From: Candidatus Nomurabacteria bacterium RIFCSPLOWO2_02_FULL_42_17
GTDB lineage: Bacteria > Patescibacteriota > Minisyncoccia > Phycocordibacterales > MFVN01
Length of the DNA: 11,088 bases
Assembly (NCBI GenBank): GCA_001786095.1
Contig: MFVN01000017.1
Span: 1,156 to 12,243 of the forward strand
Reading direction: 5' to 3'
Shown here: positions 1 through 5,937 of the stretch, piece after piece
Layout of the letters: the number at the start of each line of letters is the position of its first letter
How positions within the stretch are numbered: the first letter of the stretch is position 1
Program-made: the position numbers and the translations under genes
Notes under the pieces: model-generated
Databases searched by the model: none
Told to the model about the DNA's origin: nothing
Seen by the model: only the letters and a program-made list of their open reading frames with translations

Positions 1-1
1 G

Positions 2-283
2 ACCCCCGAACTCAAACGCGAGGGCGATTTGCGCGAACTTACGCGTGCCATCCAAAATCTGCGTAAAAAAGAAAAACTCGCACCCAATGATAAAATCACT
101 CTTATTATTGAAACTGATAATGTCGGCAAGGCCCTAATCCAAAGATTTGAAACCGACCTCAAAAAGGCAGTTTCGGCTCCCCAAATAGAATTTTCGGAAA
201 ATGACAACTTGCTTGCGCGGACGGGAGAAGAAATTAAAATTGGCGATTTAAAATTTAAAATTCAAATTAAAACTAACATCTAA
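2..283 (+). CDS. ileS: Isoleucyl-tRNA synthetase, C-terminal fragment (5' end outside window)
   Basis: The open frame runs in from the left edge, so this is only the last ~93 codons of a gene whose full form is around 1000 residues. The visible peptide begins TPELKREGDLRELTRAIQNL and continues with RKKEKLAPNDKI. This matches the C-terminal anticodon-region extension of the long (type 2, archaeal/eukaryotic-like) IleRS, where a conserved 'ELxxEGxxRExxRxIQxxRK' helix is typical. The enzyme charges tRNA-Ile with isoleucine in the cytoplasm. The catalytic domain, the HIGH and KMSKS motifs and the editing domain lie outside the window and cannot be checked. A TTG at 29 is an internal codon, not a start. 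recO follows 5 nt after the TAA stop, so the two are probably co-transcribed. The main alternative is another class I synthetase tail such as ValRS, but the RxIQNLRK signature favours IleRS. Confidence 0.8.
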   Translation, partial: TPELKREGDLRELTRAIQNLRKKEKLAPNDKITLIIETDNVGKALIQRFETDLKKAVSAPQIEFSENDNLLARTGEEIKIGDLKFKIQIKTNI

Positions 284-288
284 TCCAA

Positions 289-873
289 ATGCACCAAATT
301 TACAAAACCGAAGGAATAATTTTAGGTAGCCGGCCGGCGGGGGATGCCAGCCGACGCTTTTTAGTGCTTACGCGCGAGCGCGGGCTGGTCTCAGTTTTTG
401 CTCAAGGCGTACGCCGAATTTCTTCCAAACTCCGGCCTTCTCTTCAGGAATTCGCGCATGTGCGTATTGAGATGGTACGCGGTCGCGAGGTTTGGCGCCT
501 GACCGGCGTTTCCTTGCGGGAGCGCTTTCCGGGTATTTTTCAAAATCCGCCGGCTTTCACTATAATTAAAAATACTGCCCGTCTTCTAAAACGCCTGTGC
601 CCTGAAGAAGAAAGCAATCCGAAAATTTTCACCGATTTTCTTTCTGCGCTGGCGGTTTTATCTAACGCGCGACTTACCTTGATAGAGCTTTCTTCAACCG
701 AGGCCTGTCTAGTGTTGCGCATTCTTCATCACTTGGGTTACGTAGGCGCGCCCGAGCACTTTGCTGAAGCCATAACCTCACCCCTTAATCGCGAGCTTTT
801 GGCGCGCATGACTCCGCGCCGACGAACCGTTGTTATGGAAATCAACCGTGCCTTGCGTGAGAGCCATCTTTAA
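289..873 (+). CDS. recO: DNA repair protein RecO (short form)
   Basis: The 194-aa product fits RecO, which loads RecA onto SSB-coated single strands in the RecFOR recombinational repair pathway and anneals complementary strands. The N-terminal ~75 residues form the expected OB-fold pattern: YKTEGIILGSRPAGDASRR, then LTRERGLVSVFAQGVRR, then a 'LRPSLQEF' turn (the usual RecO 'G.R...S.L.p.l.p'). The rest is helical, with the typical 'LRILHHLGYVGAP' segment. Family members are usually 230-260 residues; this one is shorter. It lacks the CxxC...CxxC zinc cluster of many RecO proteins, having only isolated cysteines in 'RLCPEE' and 'TEACLVL'. The ATG lies 5 nt after the ileS stop, with no Shine-Dalgarno sequence, so translation probably depends on coupling to ileS. 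Another protein follows after a fresh -10 box, suggesting the operon ends or is re-promoted here. Confidence 0.87.
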   Translation: MHQIYKTEGIILGSRPAGDASRRFLVLTRERGLVSVFAQGVRRISSKLRPSLQEFAHVRIEMVRGREVWRLTGVSLRERFPGIFQNPPAFTIIKNTARLLKRLCPEEESNPKIFTDFLSALAVLSNARLTLIELSSTEACLVLRILHHLGYVGAPEHFAEAITSPLNRELLARMTPRRRTVVMEINRALRESHL

Positions 874-878
874 ATACA

Positions 879-887
879 TGTTATAAT
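879..887 (+). promoter_or_regulatory. Extended -10 promoter (TGT-TATAAT) for the repeat-domain membrane protein
   Basis: A perfect TATAAT (882-887) is preceded by TG one base upstream (extended -10). It ends 10 nt before the ATG at 898. No good -35 is visible at 17-nt spacing, which is compatible with an extended -10 promoter. There is no Shine-Dalgarno sequence between it and the ATG, so the mRNA leader would be only a few nucleotides. Consensus match is seen; activity is inferred. Confidence 0.6.
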
Positions 888-897
888 TTAATGTGAT

Positions 898-2808
898 ATG
901 TCTGAAATTGAAGATAACGGTGATTCCAATCGCTTAGAAGAATTAAAAAAACGTTTATATTCCCGCGATGAACGACTTATTCGCAAAAGGCGGGAAGCTG
1001 TTCTGCATAGGGAAAATTTATCCGCGCCCGGTTCTTGGTCGGAAAACACAAGACCAGTTAATATGAGCCCTAAATTAAAAACCCGTTCCCCAATTTTCAA
1101 AAAGTTTTTTATTCTGGCGGCAGTTTTTTTCCTGGCGGCAGCGGGTTTTACTTCTTTAAGATTTTTTACGGGCGGTAACACGGTTTCTTCGGAAAATATA
1201 GAAATTGCTGTTTTGGGTAATGCTTTTGTCGCCGGCGGTGAAGAGTTGCCTCTAAAGGTGGAGATAACTAATAAAAATAACACCGGGCTTGAGTTCAGTG
1301 ATTTAGTTGTGGAATATCCTAAAGGCACGGGCGGTGAGAAAGAAATTATTCGTTTGCCCTTGGGCGCGATTGCCGCCAGCGAGACCGTGTCCAGCGCCGT
1401 AAAACTTATTCTTTTTGGTCCGCAGGGCAGTATCCAAGATGTTAAAATAACTTTGGAATATCGTTTGGAAAATTCCAATGCCATTTTTACCAAAGAACGC
1501 AGTTTCGGTGTTAATATGAGCGCCGCGCCGCTTTCGCTTACCATAGACGCTCCAACCGAAATAAATTCTAATCAGGAAATTACTCTAAATATAAAAACTA
1601 TTTTAAATACTCAAGCTCCGGCAAAAAACATTCGACTCAAGATAGAATATCCGACCGGTTTTCGACTTAAAGAAACAAGTCCGGATCCTATGGTTGGCGA
1701 TAATTTTTGGAATTTGGGCGATTTGGCGCCCGGTATGGAAAAAACAATTTCCGTGAAAGGCGTACTTATGGGTCAGGATGGTGACGAGCGTTCTTTTCGT
1801 ATTTTTAGTGGTTCGCAAGATTCACACGATACTTCGGCCATCGGAGTGCTTTATAATTCAGTGTTGCATACTGTTCTCATAAAAAAACCTTTCTTGGAAT
1901 CTAAACTTACTGTTAATGACCGCGACCAAGAAGAATATTTTGTGAAAAGCGGGTCTAAAATCAATGTCGGAGTGTCTTTGGTTAACAATCTGCCGACGCG
2001 GGTGGACGATGTGGAAATCAGAGCTCGGTTTTTTGGAAATGCTTTGGATAAATCTTCTTTACAGCCGTTCAGCGGTTTCTACGATTCTTTAGACAATGTC
2101 ATTATTTGGGACAAAAATAGTTACCCCCCGCTCGCGTCTTTAGAACCCAGCGCCAGTGAAAATCTTAATTTTTTCATGTCATCCGCACCCCTTTTCGGTT
2201 CCATGTCTTTGATTGAAAATCCGGAAATTATTATTGAAATCAGCGTAAAGGGCAAACAACCCTTCGACGGCAATGTTGTGCAGGAAATTGAAAACATAGA
2301 ACGAAAAACGATAAAAATAAATTCTGATTTCCAAATTATTCCCGCAGTTCTTTTTTCTTCTGGACCTTTTGTTAATTCTGGACCCGTTCCGCCCCGCGCT
2401 GAACAGGAAACTACTTATACTGTTAAATGGTCAATGACTAATTCTTCTAATAATATTTCAGACGCGGAAGTAAAAGCATCCTTGCCGGCTTATGTGCGCT
2501 GGCTCGGCATAACTTCGCCTACCACGGAAAACATTTCTTATAATGAATCAGGGCGCGAAGTTGTGTGGAAGGTGGGGTTGGTGAAAAAAGGCACTGGATT
2601 ATCCGAGGCCCCGCGCGAAGCCGCTTTTCAAGTTTCGCTTCGACCTTCACTTTCACAGATCGGGAGCGCGCCTATAGTTCTTTATGACAGTTATTTCCGG
2701 GGACGCGATCAGTTTACAGGTGCTTTAATTGAAGGCAAAAAAGGTTCAATTACAACGAATTTGAAAAATGAAGGGGGCCCAACGTCGGATGGGCGAGTAG
2801 TGCAGTAA
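898..2808 (+). CDS. Single-pass membrane protein with extracellular DUF11/CARDB-like Ig-fold repeats (unknown function)
   Basis: The product has 636 residues. Residues 1-66 are charged and Arg/Lys-rich (cytoplasmic, positive-inside, with a helical LEELKKRLYSRDERLIRKRR stretch). Residues ~67-88 form one hydrophobic segment (FFILAAVFFLAAAGF). The remaining ~545 residues are a beta-rich ectodomain, giving a type II topology. I see about four Ig-like units at roughly 100-205, 209-325, 335-475 and 478-600. The second and fourth carry phrases typical of DUF11/CARDB folds, such as 'IRLKIEYPTGF...WNLGDLAPGMEKTISVKG' and 'YTVKWSMTNSSNNISDAEVKASLP'. Such repeats usually build cell-surface stalks or adhesive scaffolds. 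I see no catalytic motif and no C-terminal anchor or sorting signal. The tail after residue 600 is polar and Gly-rich. It lies between recO and glyS; the glyS ATG is 10 nt past its stop. The exact function is unknown. Confidence 0.85.
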   Translation: MSEIEDNGDSNRLEELKKRLYSRDERLIRKRREAVLHRENLSAPGSWSENTRPVNMSPKLKTRSPIFKKFFILAAVFFLAAAGFTSLRFFTGGNTVSSENIEIAVLGNAFVAGGEELPLKVEITNKNNTGLEFSDLVVEYPKGTGGEKEIIRLPLGAIAASETVSSAVKLILFGPQGSIQDVKITLEYRLENSNAIFTKERSFGVNMSAAPLSLTIDAPTEINSNQEITLNIKTILNTQAPAKNIRLKIEYPTGFRLKETSPDPMVGDNFWNLGDLAPGMEKTISVKGVLMGQDGDERSFRIFSGSQDSHDTSAIGVLYNSVLHTVLIKKPFLESKLTVNDRDQEEYFVKSGSKINVGVSLVNNLPTRVDDVEIRARFFGNALDKSSLQPFSGFYDSLDNVIIWDKNSYPPLASLEPSASENLNFFMSSAPLFGSMSLIENPEIIIEISVKGKQPFDGNVVQEIENIERKTIKINSDFQIIPAVLFSSGPFVNSGPVPPRAEQETTYTVKWSMTNSSNNISDAEVKASLPAYVRWLGITSPTTENISYNESGREVVWKVGLVKKGTGLSEAPREAAFQVSLRPSLSQIGSAPIVLYDSYFRGRDQFTGALIEGKKGSITTNLKNEGGPTSDGRVVQ

Positions 2809-2816
2809 TATATAAA
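2806..2816 (+). promoter_or_regulatory. Possible -10 element directly upstream of glyS
   Basis: TAATAT (2806-2811) overlaps the TAA stop of the upstream gene, and TATAAA (2811-2816) follows. The glyS ATG is at 2819. With TAATAT as -10 the gap to ATG is 7 nt, which would place transcription initiation at the ATG. The AT-rich run could be coincidental. No -35 was recognised. Confidence 0.4.
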
Positions 2817-2818
2817 TT

Positions 2819-4039
2819 ATGAAAGAAGAAAAAATAAAGGAAAATCTGATGGAAAAAATAGTTTCGTTGTGCAAAAGGCGAGGTTTTGTTTTTCCGGGTT
2901 CGGAAATTTATGGCGGATTGGCCGGCACTTGGGATTATGGGCATTTAGGCAACGAACTTTTGCACAATATCAAGCAGTCATGGTGGAATAAATTTGTAGC
3001 CGCGCGCGAAGATGTGTACGGAATTCGGGCGGCAATTTTGATGAATACAAAAGTTTGGGAGGCCTCAGGTCATGTGGCCGGCTTTGCCGATCCATTGGAA
3101 AACGGCGAGAAATTCAATACGATGTTCAAGACACAAATCGGCGCCAAAAAAGAAGAGATTACCACTTCCTACCTGCGTCCAGAGACGGCCCAAGGAATTT
3201 TTGTAAATTTTAAAAACACCGTGGATGCTTTTCATCCTAAACTTCCTTTTGGTATTGCCCAGATAGGCAAGGCTTTCCGCAATGAAATTGCTCCGCGGGA
3301 TTTTCTTTTCCGTCAGCGCGAATTTGATCAGATGGAAATAGAGTATTTTGTTCGACCAAATGAATGGCAGAAATTTTTTGAATATTGGAAAGATGAAATG
3401 ATGGAATGGATGGAAGAAATCGGTTTGGACATGTCGCGGGTTCACGATGTTGAAGTGCCGGAGAAAGAACGCGCTCACTATTCTTCCCACACCGTGGATT
3501 TTGAATTTGAATATCCTTTCGGACAAAAAGAACTTTTTGGCTTGGCTTATCGTGCCGATTTTGATTTAAAAAATCATAATCTTTCTTATCAAGACCAAGA
3601 TACGGGCGAGAAAATAATTCCACATGTTATTGAGCCGACTTTTGGCGCTGACCGCGCGTTTTTGGCTTTGCTTCTTTCGGCTTACAGCGAAGACAATCTT
3701 GGAAACGAACCACGCGTCTTCCTCAAATTAAAGCCAACGCTGGCGCCGGTCAAAGTAGCAATTTTCCCTCTTCTGCATAACAAACCAGAATTAGTTAAAA
3801 AAGCCCGCGAAATCTACGCTAATCTTAAACAAGAAATTCCCAATATAGTATTTGACGACAACGGCAACATCGGCAAGCGCTATCGCCGGCAGGACGAAAT
3901 CGGCACGCCCTTCTGCGTTACCGTTGATTTTGACACTCCTCAAGACGACACCGTCACCGTCCGCGACCGCGACACCGGCACGCAGGAGAGGGTGAAAGTG
4001 ACGGAGTTGAAGGAATATATAAAAGAGAAAATATTATAG
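2819..4039 (+). CDS. glyS: Glycyl-tRNA synthetase (class II, homodimeric type)
   Basis: The 406-aa enzyme joins glycine to tRNA-Gly in the cytoplasm. The N-terminus 'LMEKIVSLCKRRGFVFPGSEIYGG' followed by 'LAGTWDYGHLG' is the hallmark of the single-chain alpha2 GlyRS. Motif 2 is visible near residue 150 as GKAFRNEIAPRDFLFRQREF with 'DQMEIEYF' after it. Motif 3 is 'EPTFGADRAFLALL' near residue 270. The C-terminal ~100 residues form the anticodon-binding fold (LAPVKVAIFPLL...GKRYRRQDEIGTPFCVTVDF). The length is slightly below the bacterial average of ~430-460. The ATG at 2819 has a -10-like box just ahead and no Shine-Dalgarno sequence. An internal ATG at 2849 (residue 11, MEKIVSLC) is preceded by AAAGGA at 2836-2841 with good spacing and matches the usual GlyRS start, so either start or both may be used. 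The stop is TAG at 4037-4039. Confidence 0.95.
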   Translation: MKEEKIKENLMEKIVSLCKRRGFVFPGSEIYGGLAGTWDYGHLGNELLHNIKQSWWNKFVAAREDVYGIRAAILMNTKVWEASGHVAGFADPLENGEKFNTMFKTQIGAKKEEITTSYLRPETAQGIFVNFKNTVDAFHPKLPFGIAQIGKAFRNEIAPRDFLFRQREFDQMEIEYFVRPNEWQKFFEYWKDEMMEWMEEIGLDMSRVHDVEVPEKERAHYSSHTVDFEFEYPFGQKELFGLAYRADFDLKNHNLSYQDQDTGEKIIPHVIEPTFGADRAFLALLLSAYSEDNLGNEPRVFLKLKPTLAPVKVAIFPLLHNKPELVKKAREIYANLKQEIPNIVFDDNGNIGKRYRRQDEIGTPFCVTVDFDTPQDDTVTVRDRDTGTQERVKVTELKEYIKEKIL

Positions 4040-4048
4040 ATTAATTTT

Positions 4049-4063
4049 CAAGAACGGTTCTTG
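4049..4063. repeat. 15-nt perfect palindrome CAAGAAC-G-GTTCTTG
   Basis: The 7-bp arms (4049-4055 and 4057-4063) pair perfectly around one central base, 10 nt after the glyS stop codon. No T-run follows, so it is not a standard rho-independent terminator. It could be a protein-binding operator or an RNA 3' hairpin protecting the glyS message. Symmetry is seen; function is unknown. Confidence 0.5.
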
Positions 4064-4082
4064 TAATGTAAAGAGATAATCT

Positions 4083-4173
4083 AATTAACTAATTAACTTA
4101 ATTAACTACACTTCATTGTAGTTAAATTCAATGTCAACATCAATGTCAACGTGGCAGGTTGACAGTTATGTCA
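4083..4173. repeat. Cluster of short direct and inverted repeats in the glyS-lipoprotein intergenic region
   Basis: This part of the 235-bp gene-free stretch holds three AATTAACT units (4083, 4091, 4100) and a perfect 9-bp inverted repeat TTAACTACA/TGTAGTTAA (4102-4110 and 4117-4125, 6-nt loop). A tandem 12-mer (CAATGTCAACAT at 4129, CAATGTCAACGT at 4141) follows, then an inverted pair TGTCAAC/GTTGACA (4144-4150 and 4158-4164). A further TGACA/TGTCA pair is at 4160-4173. The repeated TGTCA(AC) half-sites look like a multi-site regulator-binding region upstream of the 4275 gene. No ORF with coding character, tRNA or terminator was recognised here. Confidence 0.5.
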
Positions 4174-4199
4174 GAGTCGCTCTTGTGAAAACGAAATTC

Positions 4200-4228
4200 T
4201 GGACTAGTTTTTAAGAATGTGATATTAT
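4200..4228 (+). promoter_or_regulatory. Candidate promoter for the HEGSH lipoprotein gene
   Basis: A TGGACT hexamer (4200-4205, 4 of 6 to TTGACA) lies 17 nt before TATTAT (4223-4228), which has an extended TG at 4220-4221. Initiation would fall near 4235, giving a leader of about 40 nt with no Shine-Dalgarno sequence. A second -10-like TATAAA at 4259-4264 lies 10 nt before the ATG and would give a nearly leaderless message. The repeated TGTCA half-sites end about 27 nt upstream of the -35. Confidence 0.45.
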
Positions 4229-4274
4229 ACGATAGTGATTTATTGTTTTTTGTAAATCTATAAAACCTAAACTT

Positions 4275-5147
4275 ATGAGAAAATATTTCTTGGCCATTAC
4301 TTTGCTGGTTATTACCAGTTGTGATGTGAATGATTCATCAAAAGAACAAAAACCCGAACCCCAACAACAAATAGAGAAACAGATTTTACCGGACATCTAT
4401 GAACAAAGAAAGTCCATCTATAATTCTTTTATGGATCTCGCCGACACCATTTATCGAATTACCGGCAATGATGAGGTTGGTCGGATCGTTGAATTTTTGA
4501 AGAAAAATTCAATTGTAATTACTCTTGATTCGGAGTGTCTTCCTATTCCCAAAACAAGTCCCGAGTTGGCGGTATTCCCGGTTCTTGCTTCTGATTTTTG
4601 TCCGGAAGTCTTGGAAATTAAGAAACGCCGATTTTTTCTAGCTTTCTTTAATGCCCTAGCGCGCACTCTTGTCATCAAAGGGGGTGAAAAATTGAGTTGG
4701 TTATCAAAAGGATTAGTTTTCTTGCATGAAGGCAGTCATGCCCTATCTTTTCACCAAGGCAATTATTCTCTCTACGATATTGAAAGCCAAGTAAAAGAAG
4801 AAATCAGAGTATATAATCTTGAGGACAAGATACTTTTATCTATCGGCGGACAGCCATTCGCCGATCTCTTGGAGAAAGCGGCCACTCAAATAGAAAGCAA
4901 TGTCTCTCGGCACGGTATTCAATATCTGGAACAATTTAATAGTGTTTGGGATAGTATGGATAAATACGAAGACCGACTTAGTAAGATATTTGGTTTGAGT
5001 TACGATTTCGAAGAAGAGGGTGTTTTTTGGAAGAGTAAATTTTTTATCTCGAGCGTATTTTATTTCTTTGAGAAAAAATACACAGGTACTAAATCAACCT
5101 CGGACTTAAAAGTAAATTTTATTAAAAATTTACCTAAGGACTATTAA
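4275..5147 (+). CDS. Predicted lipoprotein with HExxH (HEGSH) metallopeptidase-like motif
   Basis: The 290-aa product begins with a short lipoprotein signal peptide: MRK, a hydrophobic run, then lipobox 'VITSC' with Cys16 as the expected lipidated residue. A polar linker rich in Lys, Pro and Gln (about 17-40) follows, which would tether the mature domain to the outer face of the membrane. The mature part has 'GLVFLHEGSHALSF', i.e. HEGSH at residues 151-155. This fits HExxH, where two His bind zinc and Glu acts as base. Glu170, Glu175 and Glu176 in 'YDIESQVKEEIRVYNLE' are candidate third ligands of a gluzincin-type site. No named family was recognised. The gene is more AT-rich than the flanking synthetase genes and is closed by a strong terminator, so it is a single-gene unit and probably accessory. 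Protease activity is inferred only from the motif. Confidence 0.8.
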   Translation: MRKYFLAITLLVITSCDVNDSSKEQKPEPQQQIEKQILPDIYEQRKSIYNSFMDLADTIYRITGNDEVGRIVEFLKKNSIVITLDSECLPIPKTSPELAVFPVLASDFCPEVLEIKKRRFFLAFFNALARTLVIKGGEKLSWLSKGLVFLHEGSHALSFHQGNYSLYDIESQVKEEIRVYNLEDKILLSIGGQPFADLLEKAATQIESNVSRHGIQYLEQFNSVWDSMDKYEDRLSKIFGLSYDFEEEGVFWKSKFFISSVFYFFEKKYTGTKSTSDLKVNFIKNLPKDY

Positions 5148-5155
5148 ACTGATTC

Positions 5156-5200
5156 AAGCCGGCTTGTTGTATAACCATATAATAGCCGGCTTTTCTTTTC
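5156..5200 (+). terminator. Rho-independent terminator after the HEGSH lipoprotein gene
   Basis: Perfect 9-bp arms AAGCCGGCT (5156-5164) and AGCCGGCTT (5184-5192) enclose a 19-nt loop. The T-rich tail is TTTTCTTTTC (5191-5200). It starts 9 nt after the stop codon. The loop is longer than usual, but stem and tail are convincing. Confidence 0.8.
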
Positions 5201-5323
5201 ATCTTCCCGTTTATTTATGGTATATTTATCATTAAGACCATTCTGCCAAAGCCTTGCTTTGGCAAGTTGGATCGCCCGAAACCATACGAAGGGTTCCCTC
5301 CGCATACGTCTTTGTGGAGTATA
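5201..5323. other. Structured noncoding stretch between terminator and toxin-antitoxin promoter
   Basis: No coding sequence is apparent. The stretch has an extended -10-like TGG-TATATT at 5218-5226. It also has a perfect 9-bp hairpin TGCCAAAGC/GCTTTGGCA (5244-5252 and 5256-5264, loop CTT). A weaker stem CGAAGGG/CCCTCCG with one mismatch and a direct pair of ATACG words follows, around 5283-5308. It could be a small structured RNA, a remnant of a palindromic element, or leader sequence. It is not a recognisable tRNA or known riboswitch to me. Confidence 0.35.
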
Positions 5324-5353
5324 TTGACACCCTGTAGCACAATTTGCTACACT
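5324..5353 (+). promoter_or_regulatory. Toxin-antitoxin promoter with embedded palindromic operator
   Basis: A consensus -35 TTGACA (5324-5329) and TACACT -10 (5348-5353) are separated by 18 nt. Between and overlapping them is the perfect palindrome TGTAGCA-CAATT-TGCTACA (5333-5351; 7-bp arms). The ATG of the antitoxin is 8 nt after the -10, so the transcript should be leaderless. The palindrome is placed where a bound ribbon-helix-helix antitoxin would block RNA polymerase, the normal autoregulation of type II modules. Sequence symmetry is seen; autorepression is inferred from the family. Confidence 0.75.
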
Positions 5354-5361
5354 TTAGGCGT

Positions 5362-5577
5362 ATGAGAACAACATTAAATATATCAATGCCACCTATTCAG
5401 AAAAAGAATGTGGATCGCATGATAAAAGATTATAAATATACTTCAGTCAGCGAGTTTTTTCGTGATGCCGTTCGAGCCCTTGAGAATGATAAACTCATCA
5501 AAGATATCATGGAAAGCGAACGAGAGTTTGCCGCCGGTAAGGGTAAGAAACTTCGTTCACTTAAAGATCTCATGTAA
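5362..5577 (+). CDS. Ribbon-helix-helix antitoxin (ParD/RelB-like) of a type II toxin-antitoxin module
   Basis: The 71-aa protein starts RTTLNISMPPIQKK, the short beta-strand that inserts in the DNA major groove in MetJ/Arc/CopG-type repressors. Two helices follow (NVDRMIKDYKY and SVSEFFRDAVRALEND), joined by the 'YTSVSEF' turn. The charged C-terminal tail 'GKGKKLRSLKDLM' is the kind that wraps and blocks a RelE-fold toxin. I chose the ATG at 5362. An in-frame TTG at 5344 lies inside the promoter/operator and would add six residues before the conserved strand. The toxin gene follows 4 nt after the stop, the normal antitoxin-first order. It should act as antidote and, with the toxin, as repressor of its own promoter at the 5333-5351 palindrome. 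The exact subfamily is uncertain. Confidence 0.87.
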   Translation: MRTTLNISMPPIQKKNVDRMIKDYKYTSVSEFFRDAVRALENDKLIKDIMESEREFAAGKGKKLRSLKDLM

Positions 5578-5581
5578 ATTT

Positions 5582-5839
5582 ATGCAAATTGAATACTCTT
5601 CAAAATTCACAAGGCAATTTAAAAAATTACCCAAGGATGCAAAAGAATCTGCCCTTAAATGTGAGAAATTATTTAGAGAAAATCCTTTTGATTCCAAATT
5701 AAAGACACACAAACTGCACGGAACAATGAAAGAATATTGGGCTTTTTCCATTTCTTACAATTACCGCATCGGCTTCACTTTTATTGACGGGGATCTTGTG
5801 CGATTCCACGCAATTGGCAGTCATGATATTTATAAATAG
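5582..5839 (+). CDS. RelE/YafQ-type toxin (predicted mRNA interferase)
   Basis: The 85-aa product has the compact RelE/ParE fold pattern. The N-terminal strand and helix are 'IEYSSKFTRQFKKLPKDAK'. The core is 'KLKTHKLHGTMKEYWAFSISYNYRIGFTF', with the family's 'L.G..k.yws..is.nyRi.F' signature. The C-terminus 'HAIGSHDIYK' corresponds to the conserved 'iGsHd.lY' end. Candidate catalytic or RNA-contact residues are His43, His46, Arg62, His76 and His81; YafQ-group toxins use several His near these places. Such toxins cut mRNA in the ribosome A site, although a gyrase-poisoning ParE-like activity cannot be excluded. I start at ATG 5582, since the longer frame from 5462 overlaps the antitoxin and encodes unrelated residues. 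There is no Shine-Dalgarno sequence; the 4-nt gap to the antitoxin suggests translational coupling. Confidence 0.85.
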   Translation: MQIEYSSKFTRQFKKLPKDAKESALKCEKLFRENPFDSKLKTHKLHGTMKEYWAFSISYNYRIGFTFIDGDLVRFHAIGSHDIYK

Positions 5840-5923
5840 ACGACCTTGACAAAGAAGGGTATTAGTTAGTAACATCATCAACAGATTCTTTGTAATTAAT
5901 TCATAAATCAAAACTAAACCTTT

Positions 5924-5930
5924 GGAGGGG
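5924..5930 (+). promoter_or_regulatory. Strong Shine-Dalgarno sequence GGAGGGG for the YD-repeat gene
   Basis: GGAGGGG ends 7 nt before the ATG at 5938. It is one of the few canonical ribosome-binding sites in the window, in contrast to the leaderless-looking neighbours. A TTGACA at 5846-5851 may be a -35, but the best downstream match for -10 (TAGTAA at 5867) is only 15 nt away, so the promoter is uncertain. Confidence 0.7.
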
Positions 5931-5937
5931 TTAAAAA

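Noticed and set aside
888..1544. 218-codon antisense open frame opposite the repeat-domain membrane protein
   Set aside because: The + strand frame has a clear membrane segment and Ig-like pattern; the antisense product has no recognisable domain and no start signals.
3065..3623. Two overlapping antisense frames opposite glyS
   Set aside because: They lie across the conserved GlyRS catalytic motifs and read as Phe/His-rich shadow translations.
4049..4125. Rho-independent terminator for glyS
   Set aside because: The palindromes at 4049-4063 and 4102-4125 lack a following T-run, so they are reported only as repeats.
5240..5310. tRNA gene in the noncoding stretch before the toxin-antitoxin pair
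   Set aside because: No cloverleaf, T-loop GGTTCGA-type signature or acceptor stem could be assembled from the visible hairpins.
5462..5581. Upstream extension of the toxin frame to an ATG at 5462
   Set aside because: It overlaps the antitoxin in another frame and its residues are unlike RelE-family N-termini; the conserved start is at ATG 5582.
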